Below are positions 22,471 through 30,498 of a stretch of DNA of 45,765 bases, piece after piece (within the stretch, counting starts at the first letter, position 1; every line of letters begins with the position of its first letter). The DNA is from Parcubacteria group bacterium GW2011_GWD2_42_14. GTDB taxonomy: Bacteria; Patescibacteriota; Minisyncoccia; Phycocordibacterales; UBA12088. Position numbers and translations under genes: made by a program. The notes under the pieces were generated by a model, which did no database searches, was not told the origin of the DNA, and saw only the letters and a program-made list of their open reading frames with translations. The stretch is from the NCBI GenBank assembly GCA_000998045.1, contig LCCS01000012.1, positions 1 to 45,765 of the forward strand, written 5' to 3'.

Positions 22471-22582
22471 ACGGCGAATTTCATCGTTGCCCTGCACAAA
22501 AAATGTTTCTCGTAGTATTGTTCATACAACTCGTTCCATTTTGCTTGGGCGCCTTGAACTTCATCCGTTTTCGTAAGTCCTA
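22457..22582. mobile_element. 126-bp MITE-like repeat, copy g
   Basis: TA-GGGCTTACGTAAACGG ... CCGTTTTCGTAAGTCC-TA, CTCGTAGTATTGTTCATACAA subtype like copies a and c. It overlaps the last 14 bases of umuC and provides its TAA. Confidence 0.8.
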
Positions 22583-22677
22583 GAATTATTACTATAATTC
22601 AAGTATTCGAGTGATAATTAATCATACGAGTAACCACGCACTTATGGTAAAATAATTGTGTACGGAGCCTATAAAAT

Positions 22678-23064
22678 ATGAAACTTTACCACGGTTCGCC
22701 AAATGGGAATCTACTATCTCTTAAAAGAATGCAAGCGGAGGCTAGTGAAAGTGTTGAAGTGCCTGAGGACGAGCTGAAGTATGGGATATACCTAACGCCA
22801 CATTACGAGTATGCATTAGCAATGGCTATTCGAACGCATGGTTTAACATTTATCAATGATGATAAAACTATTGAGTTCGAAAACCCTGAATTGTTTAACC
22901 CCAATGAGGACGTATATGTGTATGAGGTAGAAGTGTCTGAAGAATTTGCACAACAAATAGATAAGGATCAATTTGTTGTTGAAAGTCTTGAGGAGATAAC
23001 ACCAACATGTAAATATACACATAAGGCTGGTGAAATTGAGCAATACTATGAGCTTAAAACATGA
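22678..23064 (+). CDS. YHGS-motif protein, possible ADP-ribosyltransferase fold
   Basis: A 128-residue acidic protein. The start MKLYHGSPNGNLLSLKRM followed by ELKYGIYLTPHYEYALAMAI resembles small ADP-ribosyltransferase-like or KptA-like domains, in which a YHGT/S strand and a GxYxTP strand line the NAD pocket. The catalytic acidic residue is not certain. An upstream extended -10 (TG-G-TAAAAT, 22645-22653) and GGAG 10 nt before the ATG suggest a leadered transcript. No antitoxin gene is adjacent. Function unproven; recombination-repair neighbours (umuC, ung) may be coincidental. Confidence 0.6.
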   Translation: MKLYHGSPNGNLLSLKRMQAEASESVEVPEDELKYGIYLTPHYEYALAMAIRTHGLTFINDDKTIEFENPELFNPNEDVYVYEVEVSEEFAQQIDKDQFVVESLEEITPTCKYTHKAGEIEQYYELKT

Positions 23065-23138
23065 AGAAAGAGAATGTAAGTGAATCGTATCCTGAATTTA
23101 AGTTTAGGTAATTTGCTCAAAATAGAAAAATCAAAACT

Positions 23139-23807
23139 GTGACTACAGACGTACGCATAGAAGAATCGTGGAAGAGCGCTTTGCGAGAGCGGTTTGAAAC
23201 TCCTGAGTGGAAAATGCTTTCTGAGTTTGTTAAGAGCGAATACAAAGTGGCAAAAGTGTATCCGCCTCCAAAGTGTATATTTAATGCGTTTGATTTGTGT
23301 TCGTTTGAGAAAGTAAAAGTAGTGATACTCGGGCAAGATCCGTACCATGGTACCTCACAAGCCCATGGTCTCTGCTTCTCAGTACCTGAGGGTGTGCCAA
23401 TACCACCTTCTCTAAAAAATATCTACAAGGAGCTAAATGATGACGTAGGTATTCTTATACCTACGACTGGCAATCTAGAGAAGTGGGCCGAGCAGGGTGT
23501 CCTACTCCTCAATGCGACTCTCACTGTGCGTGCAGGGCAACCAGGAAGTCATCAGAACAAGGGGTGGGAAGAGTTTACCGACGCGGTAATACGAAAAATA
23601 AGTAATGAAAAAGAGCGTGTCGTCTTCATGCTCTGGGGTAACTATGCAAAAGCAAAAAGGGAATTGATAGATACTACAAAGCACTTTGTGCTCGAAGCCG
23701 CTCACCCATCACCCTTCAGTGCCTACAATGGTTTCTTTGGATGCAAGCATTTCAGTCGAGCGAATGAGTACCTACGTGCGAACGGAAAAGAAGTAATTGA
23801 ATGGTAA
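23139..23807 (+). CDS. ung: uracil-DNA glycosylase (family 1)
   Basis: A 222-residue UNG, which removes uracil from DNA at the first step of base-excision repair. Seen: the catalytic water-activating motif VILGQDPYHGTSQAHGLCFSV (Asp in GQDPYHG), IPPSLKNIYKEL, LLLNATLTVRAGQPGSHQNKGWEEFT, VFMLWGNYAKAKR and the leucine-loop motif AAHPSPFSAYNGFFGCKHFSRAN. Length is normal. The only suitable start in frame is GTG 23139. A terminator overlaps the stop. Confidence 0.96.
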   Translation: MTTDVRIEESWKSALRERFETPEWKMLSEFVKSEYKVAKVYPPPKCIFNAFDLCSFEKVKVVILGQDPYHGTSQAHGLCFSVPEGVPIPPSLKNIYKELNDDVGILIPTTGNLEKWAEQGVLLLNATLTVRAGQPGSHQNKGWEEFTDAVIRKISNEKERVVFMLWGNYAKAKRELIDTTKHFVLEAAHPSPFSAYNGFFGCKHFSRANEYLRANGKEVIEW

Positions 23808-23834
23808 AACCCTCCGTTAAGAACGAAGGGTTTT
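23806..23834 (+). terminator. terminator after ung
   Basis: AAAACCCTCCG, loop TTAAGAA, CGAAGGGTTTT: 8 bp of perfect outer stem plus two inner G:C pairs around a mismatch, ending in TTTT. It could also serve the opposing gene. Confidence 0.8.
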
Positions 23835-23857
23835 GTGAAATCTCATCCAAATGTGCA

Positions 23858-24436
23858 TCAAATGAGATTGACAAGAAAAAGTACAAAGAAAATTACAGAA
23901 GTCCAGAAATTCAGACTTTTCTCCCATTCCTTCATACTCAGGTCTCCATGAGCTTTTCGGTATTCAAATTTTTGATTTCGAGACCGAAGCCGGATTCTAA
24001 ATAGCTTTGAAAGGGGAAATAGAAAAGTCGGATCAGTTTTAAGATAGCGCTCTTCCGTGTGCGTAAATATGTCTGGAACTACTCCAGCTAAAAGCGCACA
24101 GAAAAAGAAAATCGATCCCAAAACTCTCGTTTCTCCGTCAGGAAAATACAGACTCCAGAGAAGGCCTACAACAGGCCAGGTATATATCGAATGTGTCACC
24201 TCCTTGAGAAACATAGTCACCGGACCTTCTTCAGTCATTGGTTGAATTTTTTTCACGAACTTGTCCCAGACATATTGAGGGACCATAATCATGTCAGGGG
24301 CTATAGCTCCGAGCATCCCGGCTACGAGAGCGTATAGCCAAACTGTTTCATTTTCGACTTGGATAACATTGAATGTAACAATGGCTTGTGCAACTGTAAT
24401 TCCTATAACTGCATGTGTCGGGACCGTCTGTGCCAT
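23858..24436 (-). CDS. YdjM/DUF457-like inner-membrane protein
   Basis: A 192-residue polytopic protein with about four membrane segments. Features resembling the YdjM-type membrane-bound metal-dependent hydrolases are an early His (PTHAVIG), AGMLGAIAPDMIMV, the HSIYTWPVVG histidine and LAGVVPDIFTHTEERY. These Asp/His pairs beside helices are the proposed metal ligands. ATG 24436 is chosen for the strong AAAGGAGGTG Shine-Dalgarno just upstream, making it one of the few clearly leadered genes; TG-G-TATAAT is its promoter (24494-24486). Substrate unknown. Confidence 0.7.
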   Translation of the reverse strand: MAQTVPTHAVIGITVAQAIVTFNVIQVENETVWLYALVAGMLGAIAPDMIMVPQYVWDKFVKKIQPMTEEGPVTMFLKEVTHSIYTWPVVGLLWSLYFPDGETRVLGSIFFFCALLAGVVPDIFTHTEERYLKTDPTFLFPLSKLFRIRLRSRNQKFEYRKAHGDLSMKEWEKSLNFWTSVIFFVLFLVNLI

Positions 24437-24485
24437 GAGGCACCTCCTTTGTTTTATTTGAAAATAACTAGTAAATACTGTCATT

Positions 24486-24551
24486 ATTATACCATTAAAT
24501 ACACGAAACCGCAATACATTCATTTGACATATTGAGACAAAGGGTTATAAT
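24486..24551. promoter_or_regulatory. divergent promoters: membrane gene (-) and grpE (+)
   Basis: Minus strand: TG-G-TATAAT (24494-24486), giving a leader of about 43 nt with Shine-Dalgarno. Plus strand: TTGACA (24524-24529), 16-bp spacer, TATAAT (24546-24551), the best consensus promoter here; its predicted start, 24558, is one base before the grpE ATG. No CIRCE element (TTAGCACTC-N9-GAGTGCTAA) is present. Confidence 0.75.
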
Positions 24552-24558
24552 AACCACC

Positions 24559-25143
24559 ATGAAAAAAAGGGCTGAAAATGAGGAGATTTCAATCGACCTT
24601 GAGTCTGGCGATGAGATAGTTCCTGAGGAAGAGGAGGTGAGTAATTCTGCACTCAAGGCTAAACTTAAGGAGCTAAGGAAGGAATTACTTGCGACCCAGA
24701 AGGAGCGAGACGAAAATCTTGCTGGTTGGCAACGTGCAAAAGCAGACCTAGTTAATTACAGAAAAAATGTTAATGAGGATGCAATGCGAGACAAGCGACG
24801 CGCAAAAGCCTCTGTCATCGCTTCAATACTTCCTGCTGTAGATAGCTTTACGTCAGCAATGGATGATCCTTCGTGGAAGGATGTAGATGCGAATTGGCGG
24901 AATGGTGTCGAGCGAATAGCAAGTCAACTTACCCAAGCGCTTGCCAGTGTAGGTTTGACGGCTTTTGGAAAAGTAGGAGAACCTTTCAACCCTTCGATTC
25001 ATGAATGTATGAGTATCGTGCCAACGAGTGTAGAAAAAGAAGATCACACTATTGCGCAAGTACTTCAACAAGGGTATATGATAGAACAGGAACTTGTACG
25101 CCCAGCTAAAGTAGTTGTGGCACAAGTTCAAGAAAAGGAATAA
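24559..25143 (+). CDS. grpE: nucleotide exchange factor GrpE
   Basis: A 194-residue GrpE that releases ADP from DnaK. An acidic N-terminus (about residues 1-30) is followed by the long dimerisation coiled coil (LKAKLKELRKELLATQKERDENLAGWQRAKADLVNYRKNV) and a beta-wing domain with AFGKVGEPFNPSIHECMSIVPT and GYMIEQELVRPAKVVVAQ, the family signature. ATG 24559 is set by the TTGACA/TATAAT promoter. dnaK begins 55 nt later and dnaJ follows, separated by a repeat. Confidence 0.95.
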   Translation: MKKRAENEEISIDLESGDEIVPEEEEVSNSALKAKLKELRKELLATQKERDENLAGWQRAKADLVNYRKNVNEDAMRDKRRAKASVIASILPAVDSFTSAMDDPSWKDVDANWRNGVERIASQLTQALASVGLTAFGKVGEPFNPSIHECMSIVPTSVEKEDHTIAQVLQQGYMIEQELVRPAKVVVAQVQEKE

Positions 25144-25198
25144 TCCTTTTCAATTATTTATTTTTGAAAGACTTTACTAGAAGTAACCATCACATACT

Positions 25199-27085
25199 AT
25201 GTCTAAAATTTTAGGGATTGACCTCGGTACCACCAACTCAGCAATGGCCGTCATTGAAGGAGGTGAACCAAAAATAATTGAGAATGAAGAAGGGAATCGC
25301 ACGACACCCTCTGTTGTGTCTATTTCAAAAACGAAGGAACGAGCAGTAGGTGTGGTTGCCAAGCGACAAGCTGTTACAAATCCTGAAAACACTATCTATG
25401 GTATCAAGCGATTCATCGGGCACAATTTTGATGAGGAGGCAGTGCAGAAAGATAAGGCAATTGTGGCTTACAAGGTAAACAAGGCTGACAATGGTGGTGT
25501 TCTCATAAAGATGGGTGAAAAGGAGTATCGTCCAGAGGAAATAAGTGCGATGATACTTCAGAAATTAAAGACTGATGCTGAGCGAAAGCTTGGTGAAAAA
25601 ATTACGCAAGCGGTAATTACAGTTCCTGCCTACTTCAATGACTCACAGAGACAAGCTACCAAAGATGCAGGGAAAATAGCTGGCCTAGAAGTTTTACGTA
25701 TTATCAATGAACCTACAGCTGCAGCTCTGGCATATGGATTTAATAAGAAAAAAGATGAACAAATAGCCGTCTTTGACTTCGGTGGTGGCACCTTCGACGT
25801 GTCAGTGCTTGAAGTTGGCGATGATGTTATAGAAGTAAAAAGTACCGACGGGGATGCACACATGGGAGGTCGTGACATTGACCAAAAAATCGTACGCTGG
25901 ATAGCTGAAGAATTTAAGAAAGAGTCAGGTATTGATGTTACAAAAGATCCGTTAGCTCTTCAGAGACTTGATGAGGCTGCGGAAAAAGCAAAGATGGAAC
26001 TTTCTACGGTTACTGATACGGAAATCAATATTCCATTTATCACTTCGGATGCAAATGGACCAAAGCATTTACTACTCAAATTGAGCCGTACCAAACTTGA
26101 AGAACTTGCAGATGAGTATATTCAGAGAGCTATCACTATAACGAAGCGAGCCATAGAAGCTTCACCATTCAAAAAAGAAGAAATTGATGAAATTATTCTT
26201 GTGGGTGGACAAACACGAATGCCTGCCATAGTGAAAGCTGTACGCGATTTGTTTGGGAAGGAACCGAACAAAACTATCAATCCAGATGAAGTAGTAGCGA
26301 GCGGTGCAGCTATTCAAGCAGGTATTCTTCAGGGTGACGTAAAGGATGTACTTCTTCTTGACGTTATTCCGCTTTCACTCGGTATCGAAACCATGGGAGG
26401 AGTTTCAACGAAGCTCATAGAAAGAAATACCACGATACCAACGCAGCGAAGCCAAACATTCTCAACTGCAGCTGATAACCAAACACAAGTTGAAATCCAT
26501 ATCACACAAGGTGAACGTGCTATGGCTGCAGATAATAAGTCCCTCGGACGCTTCATTTTGGACAGCATTCCACCAGCTCCACGAGGTATGCCACAAATAG
26601 AGGTTAGTTTCGATGTGGATGCCAACGGAATCTTGAAGGTCACCGCAAAAGACAAAGCCTCAAACAAAGAGCAATCGATTAAAATTGAAGCGAGTTCGGG
26701 ACTTTCAGAGAGTGACATTAAGAGTATGCAAGGTGACGCAGAAAAGCATGAGAAGGATGATCAAGAAAAACGTGAGCTCATTGAGACAAAAAATATTGCA
26801 GAGCAACTGATATATACCTCTGAGAAGTCACTTAAAGAGTATGGCGACAAAGCAGGTGATGATTTGAAAAAAGAAGTTCAGGAAAAAATTGATGCACTAA
26901 AAAAAACAATGGAGGGTAATGATCGCCAGACTATTCGAAATGCTTCTGATGCACTGTCTACCTCAGTATCAAGGATAGGAGAGGCGATGAGCAAGCAAGG
27001 CGACACCACCACAAATGAGAATAAAAAAGATGATAATACCGGCAAAGAAGACAAGGGTACGGTGCGTGATGCTGAAACCGAATAA
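25199..27085 (+). CDS. dnaK: chaperone DnaK (Hsp70)
   Basis: A 628-residue Hsp70. Seen: [15 protein letters not shown], the [11 protein letters not shown] and [16 protein letters not shown] nucleotide-binding signatures, [10 protein letters not shown], the linker [19 protein letters not shown], the substrate-binding beta domain ([18 protein letters not shown]) and a charged helical lid, ending with a low-complexity tail ([17 protein letters not shown]). Length is normal. Co-chaperones flank it on both sides. A MITE-like repeat (copy h) begins 2 nt after its stop. Confidence 0.98.
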   Translation: MSKILGIDLGTTNSAMAVIEGGEPKIIENEEGNRTTPSVVSISKTKERAVGVVAKRQAVTNPENTIYGIKRFIGHNFDEEAVQKDKAIVAYKVNKADNGGVLIKMGEKEYRPEEISAMILQKLKTDAERKLGEKITQAVITVPAYFNDSQRQATKDAGKIAGLEVLRIINEPTAAALAYGFNKKKDEQIAVFDFGGGTFDVSVLEVGDDVIEVKSTDGDAHMGGRDIDQKIVRWIAEEFKKESGIDVTKDPLALQRLDEAAEKAKMELSTVTDTEINIPFITSDANGPKHLLLKLSRTKLEELADEYIQRAITITKRAIEASPFKKEEIDEIILVGGQTRMPAIVKAVRDLFGKEPNKTINPDEVVASGAAIQAGILQGDVKDVLLLDVIPLSLGIETMGGVSTKLIERNTTIPTQRSQTFSTAADNQTQVEIHITQGERAMAADNKSLGRFILDSIPPAPRGMPQIEVSFDVDANGILKVTAKDKASNKEQSIKIEASSGLSESDIKSMQGDAEKHEKDDQEKRELIETKNIAEQLIYTSEKSLKEYGDKAGDDLKKEVQEKIDALKKTMEGNDRQTIRNASDALSTSVSRIGEAMSKQGDTTTNENKKDDNTGKEDKGTVRDAETE

Positions 27086-27087
27086 AA

Positions 27088-27220
27088 GGACTTACGGAAA
27101 CAGCCTCTTCTTTGTTGCCCGCGCCTCTCGTAGTATTGTTCATTGCTTGGGCGCCTCCACCTTCGCTCCTCCGGGAGCTACGGCGGACAAGTAGAACTGT
27201 GCATCCGTTTGCGTATGTCC
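27088..27220. mobile_element. MITE-like repeat, copy h (variant)
   Basis: AAGGACTTACGGAAACAG ... CCGTTTGCGTATGTCC, 133 bp. The interior combines the CTCGTAGTATTGTTCAT piece of copies a, c and g with the CGCTCCTCCGGGAGCTACGG module of the composite at 21065-21187, so it is a recombinant form. It lies between dnaK and dnaJ. Confidence 0.75.
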
Positions 27221-27252
27221 AAAATATTCAAAAGAAATTTTTTTAAAAAAAT

Positions 27253-28326
27253 ATGAGCAATAAAGATTATTACAACATTCTTGGCGTTGATAAGAATGCT
27301 TCAAAAGACGAGATAAAAAAGGCTTTCCGCGGCCTTGCTCATAAGTATCACCCTGATAAAAAAGGTGGAGATGAAAAGCGTTTTAAGGAAATTGGTGAAG
27401 CGTATAGCGTCTTAGGTGATGACAAAAAACGCGCGGAGTATGATGCATATGGCAGAACATTTAATGGGTCTGGTGGCGGACAGCCACACGGCGGTTTCGA
27501 CTTTTCTGGTTTTTCGCAAGGGTTTGGAGGAGGTCAACATGTGGAGTTTGATTTAGGAGATATTTTTGGAGATATTTTTGGTGGCGGTGGGCGTGGTGCG
27601 GAACGGAAAAGAGGAAGGGATATTTCTATTGATATTGAACTCACGTTTAAGGAGTCTGTCTTTGGTGTGGAGCGTCGAGTCCTTCTCATGAAGACTGGCA
27701 CCTGTGACGTGTGTAAAGGGTCTGGTGCTAAGGTAGGGACTGAAACGGTTACCTGTGAAAGATGTAACGGTGCAGGAAAGGTTCATGAGACGAAGCAAAC
27801 CATGTTTGGTGCCTTCTCAACGACACGCGAATGTGAAGTTTGTTTTGGAAAAGGATCTATTCCAAAGGAAAAGTGTCCTACCTGTAAGGGTCTCGGAGTG
27901 ACACGACGGGAAGAGGAGATGACTATTGCTGTTCCTGCAGGAATTAACAATGGAGAGATGATACGTATGACGGGCGGTGGAGAAGCTGTACCGGGGGGCG
28001 TGCCTGGTGACCTCTATGTAAAAATCCATGTTAAGCAAGACTCTCGTTTTAAAAAGGAAGGGTTTGATATTGTCATACCACTCTCCATTAAGCTCACCGA
28101 TACACTTCTCGGTAGTTCACAAAAAATTGAAACGCTGGATGGCGAACTTACATTAAAGATTCCACAAGGAGTGACGTTTGGTGAACGACTTCGTATCAAA
28201 GGCAGGGGTGTGCCAAAAGGTAGCGGCAGGGGGGACCTGTACGTTAAAATAGAAATACAAGTACCAAATAAACTTTCTCGTTCTGCAAAAAAAGCAGCAG
28301 AAATGTTGAGAGATGAAGGTATTTAA
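27253..28326 (+). CDS. dnaJ: co-chaperone DnaJ (Hsp40)
   Basis: A 357-residue type I J-protein. J domain with HPDKKGG (about residues 2-66), Gly/Phe-rich linker (GGFDFSGFSQGFGGGQ), four CxxCxGxG zinc repeats (CDVCKGSG, CERCNGAG, CEVCFGKG, CPTCKGLG, about residues 155-220) and a C-terminal substrate-binding and dimerisation domain. It stimulates the DnaK ATPase. The next gene begins 5 nt after its stop, so that small membrane protein is probably co-expressed. Confidence 0.97.
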   Translation: MSNKDYYNILGVDKNASKDEIKKAFRGLAHKYHPDKKGGDEKRFKEIGEAYSVLGDDKKRAEYDAYGRTFNGSGGGQPHGGFDFSGFSQGFGGGQHVEFDLGDIFGDIFGGGGRGAERKRGRDISIDIELTFKESVFGVERRVLLMKTGTCDVCKGSGAKVGTETVTCERCNGAGKVHETKQTMFGAFSTTRECEVCFGKGSIPKEKCPTCKGLGVTRREEEMTIAVPAGINNGEMIRMTGGGEAVPGGVPGDLYVKIHVKQDSRFKKEGFDIVIPLSIKLTDTLLGSSQKIETLDGELTLKIPQGVTFGERLRIKGRGVPKGSGRGDLYVKIEIQVPNKLSRSAKKAAEMLRDEGI

Positions 28327-28331
28327 ACCCA

Positions 28332-28844
28332 ATGTTCAGTGAGACGACAGGCTCTGTGCTTAGTTCAATCGGCAATATATCTGCCGATATCTTTGGTGTG
28401 TTAGGTGTGATAATTTTACTTGTTGCATTGGGTCTCACAAGAGGTAAAAAGATACTTCTTGTAGTGCTTCTGTCCTTGTACCCGACCGCACTTGTGACGC
28501 ACTTTTTCCCATTTTATGGAGGGGTGCCTTTCTTGACTGGTACCATCCCTTTGACGTTTGAACCCTTAATACTATTTATACTTGCTCTAGTTGCAAGTAT
28601 TTTTATTATAAAAAATTATATAGAAACTACGTACCAAATTCATTCATTTTGGCGTATTGTTGAAATAATCTCACTTTCCGTGACTGTTGTCGGTTTAGGA
28701 ATTGCTATTCTGTACCATTCTGTAGGTGTAGACAATTTATATAATTTTAGTATTATATTAAATAGTTTCTTTTCGTCAGCGACTGCTCTATGGTTGTGGT
28801 TTGTAGCACCTCTGGCAAGTATTTCTTTGTTTGTACGTCGCTAG
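28332..28844 (+). CDS. four-helix membrane protein, unknown function
   Basis: A 170-residue hydrophobic protein with about five membrane segments (for example IFGVLGVIILLVALGLT, PLILFILALVASIFII, IISLSVTVVGLGIAIL, FSSATALWLWFVAPLASISLF). No conserved motif. It starts 5 nt after dnaJ and so shares its transcript. It opens a markedly more AT-rich stretch that continues to about 33 kb. Confidence 0.65.
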   Translation: MFSETTGSVLSSIGNISADIFGVLGVIILLVALGLTRGKKILLVVLLSLYPTALVTHFFPFYGGVPFLTGTIPLTFEPLILFILALVASIFIIKNYIETTYQIHSFWRIVEIISLSVTVVGLGIAILYHSVGVDNLYNFSIILNSFFSSATALWLWFVAPLASISLFVRR

Positions 28845-28873
28845 TTTTAAAAATAAAGTGAATAAGCTCTTGA

Positions 28874-29692
28874 ATGACAGGTTCATTTTCTTACTACTTT
28901 TTGAAAGCTTATGGGGCTGCAATTTTGTTTTGTATTGATAACTTCTACATGACTGAAGAAATAATTACAACTTCTATATTTAGAATACATTCAAAAAGAA
29001 TTGGATTTTTTAGGACGCTTTTGGGAGCCTTGCTCATGTATACAACCATTCCTTTTTTTGTTTTTGTTCATCTGAGTATTACACTTTTATTTTACAAAGT
29101 CATCTTACATCCACTTTTAGGTTTACCCTCGCTCGACACAAAAAATTATATCATTTTTGATAGATTTGCTATTCGCGATTTACATTTAATTGATAGATTA
29201 AATTGTCAATTTTGTGAGTATGCGAACGGTTTGACTGTACTGATGAATGCAGAACTGGATCAAGTACTACAAGTAAAAAAAGTATCTTTGATAAAAAGTA
29301 TTTTAATTGTTGTATACCTTATACCTCAAACGTTATTTTTTTTCATTGGTTTGCTTTTAACTACAATTCCTACAGCCATATTAATAAAACTGCTAGGATT
29401 GCATAGGGCATCTTACATGCGTATTCATAAACGCTTAGTGAATAAATCTTACGCTAATCACTTTTCGCCTTTTTTCACTTCAATTGTTAGGTTTTATAAA
29501 GTTTCTGCCGAAACAATTGCCTATAATTTAGAACAGATAGAATCTTCTTGGTGTCCAATAAAACATCTAGAAAGGAGTAACAGAGTACATCCTGCACATC
29601 ATGATAATTTTTATGCACGTGATGAATTGGTTTTTGCTAAAAGAAAATTGGCAGAAGTAGGAAGTGTTTCAAATAACCCCCCAAAGTTCTAA
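28874..29692 (+). CDS. membrane protein of an uncharacterised family (CxxCxYANG, WCPIKH)
   Basis: A 272-residue protein with two strong hydrophobic regions (about residues 44-78 and 135-172). The distinctive soluble parts are FDRFAIRDLHLIDRLNCQFC (about residues 94-113, with a CxxC pair) followed by EYANGLTVLMNAEL, and ESSWCPIKHLERSNRVHPAHHDNFYARDE (about residues 224-252). I recognise this Cys/His combination from widespread uncharacterised bacterial proteins but know no function. Three cysteines and several histidines could bind metal. Its neighbours are an acyltransferase and an acyl-ACP-reductase-like enzyme, so a lipid-related role is possible by context only. Very AT-rich. Confidence 0.65.
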   Translation: MTGSFSYYFLKAYGAAILFCIDNFYMTEEIITTSIFRIHSKRIGFFRTLLGALLMYTTIPFFVFVHLSITLLFYKVILHPLLGLPSLDTKNYIIFDRFAIRDLHLIDRLNCQFCEYANGLTVLMNAELDQVLQVKKVSLIKSILIVVYLIPQTLFFFIGLLLTTIPTAILIKLLGLHRASYMRIHKRLVNKSYANHFSPFFTSIVRFYKVSAETIAYNLEQIESSWCPIKHLERSNRVHPAHHDNFYARDELVFAKRKLAEVGSVSNNPPKF

Positions 29693-29703
29693 ATCTACTT
29701 AAA

Positions 29704-30456
29704 ATGAAAGAGGAAGCAGACATCAAAAAAGAATTATATAAAAAACCAAGTCATATTTTCGTAATCCCCGTTCTTATTATTCGTGGAATACTTTGGTTTC
29801 CTGCATTATTCCTTGTACATTTTTTTCTTAGGATGGAAGTAAAGGGAAAAGAAAATTTAAAAGATATTCCAAATGGAAGAGTATTGTTTGCCGCAAATCA
29901 CTCAAGTGAAATTGACCCCTATGCTTTTCAGTACTCACTTTCTTTCCCTTCAAAATTTGTTCCTCTGTATTTTGTTTCTTTGACTACCAAGTATTATCCT
30001 GTGGCTAAATTTGGTTTAAGATCATTTATTTATGGAGGGTTGTTTTTTAGACTTATGGGAGCTTATCCAGTATATAAAGGTCTGCATGATTATGAGAGTG
30101 CTTTTGTAAATCATATAAAAATTCTTGAAAAAAATCACTCTGTATTAATTTTCCCTGAAGGTGGCATGCAGAAGGGTCAGATAGGAGAAGCACGACCAGG
30201 GTTTATTTACTTAGCTAAAAGAACAAAGGCAACTATTGTGCCAGTTAGAATACTAGGGACTTCAAATCTAAATCTTAAATCAATTTTTTCTTTCCAAAGA
30301 AAAATTACAATTATATTTGGCAAACCTATTTCACATACGGAGTTGCTAGGTGAGAAAGAAGAACTTTCTGAAAATGAATTAGTAAAGCACGCCCAAACAG
30401 TGATGGCGATTATCAAAAATTTAAAAAATTTTAAAAGGTGTTTAATAAATTTCTGA
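29704..30456 (+). CDS. PlsC-like 1-acyl-glycerol-3-phosphate acyltransferase
   Basis: A 250-residue membrane-associated acyltransferase. Seen: an N-terminal hydrophobic segment (VIPVLIIRGILWFPALFLVHFFL), the HX4D catalytic motif in AANHSSEIDPYAF (about residues 64-69), MGAYPVYKG and the glycerol-phosphate binding FPEGGMQKG (about residues 151-159), then VPVRILGTSN. It transfers acyl chains to lysophosphatidate or a related lipid. The gene starts 11 nt after the previous one and 42 nt before the reductase gene, so these form one operon. The host probably obtains fatty acids or lipids externally; nothing here makes them. Confidence 0.88.
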   Translation: MKEEADIKKELYKKPSHIFVIPVLIIRGILWFPALFLVHFFLRMEVKGKENLKDIPNGRVLFAANHSSEIDPYAFQYSLSFPSKFVPLYFVSLTTKYYPVAKFGLRSFIYGGLFFRLMGAYPVYKGLHDYESAFVNHIKILEKNHSVLIFPEGGMQKGQIGEARPGFIYLAKRTKATIVPVRILGTSNLNLKSIFSFQRKITIIFGKPISHTELLGEKEELSENELVKHAQTVMAIIKNLKNFKRCLINF

Positions 30457-30498
30457 TCGTAGGGTAAACTATGATGACTATTAAGCTAGCAGGTACAT

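Noticed and set aside
24486-25198. CIRCE/HrcA control of grpE-dnaK
   Set aside because: No TTAGCACTC-N9-GAGTGCTAA sequence is present upstream of grpE or dnaK.
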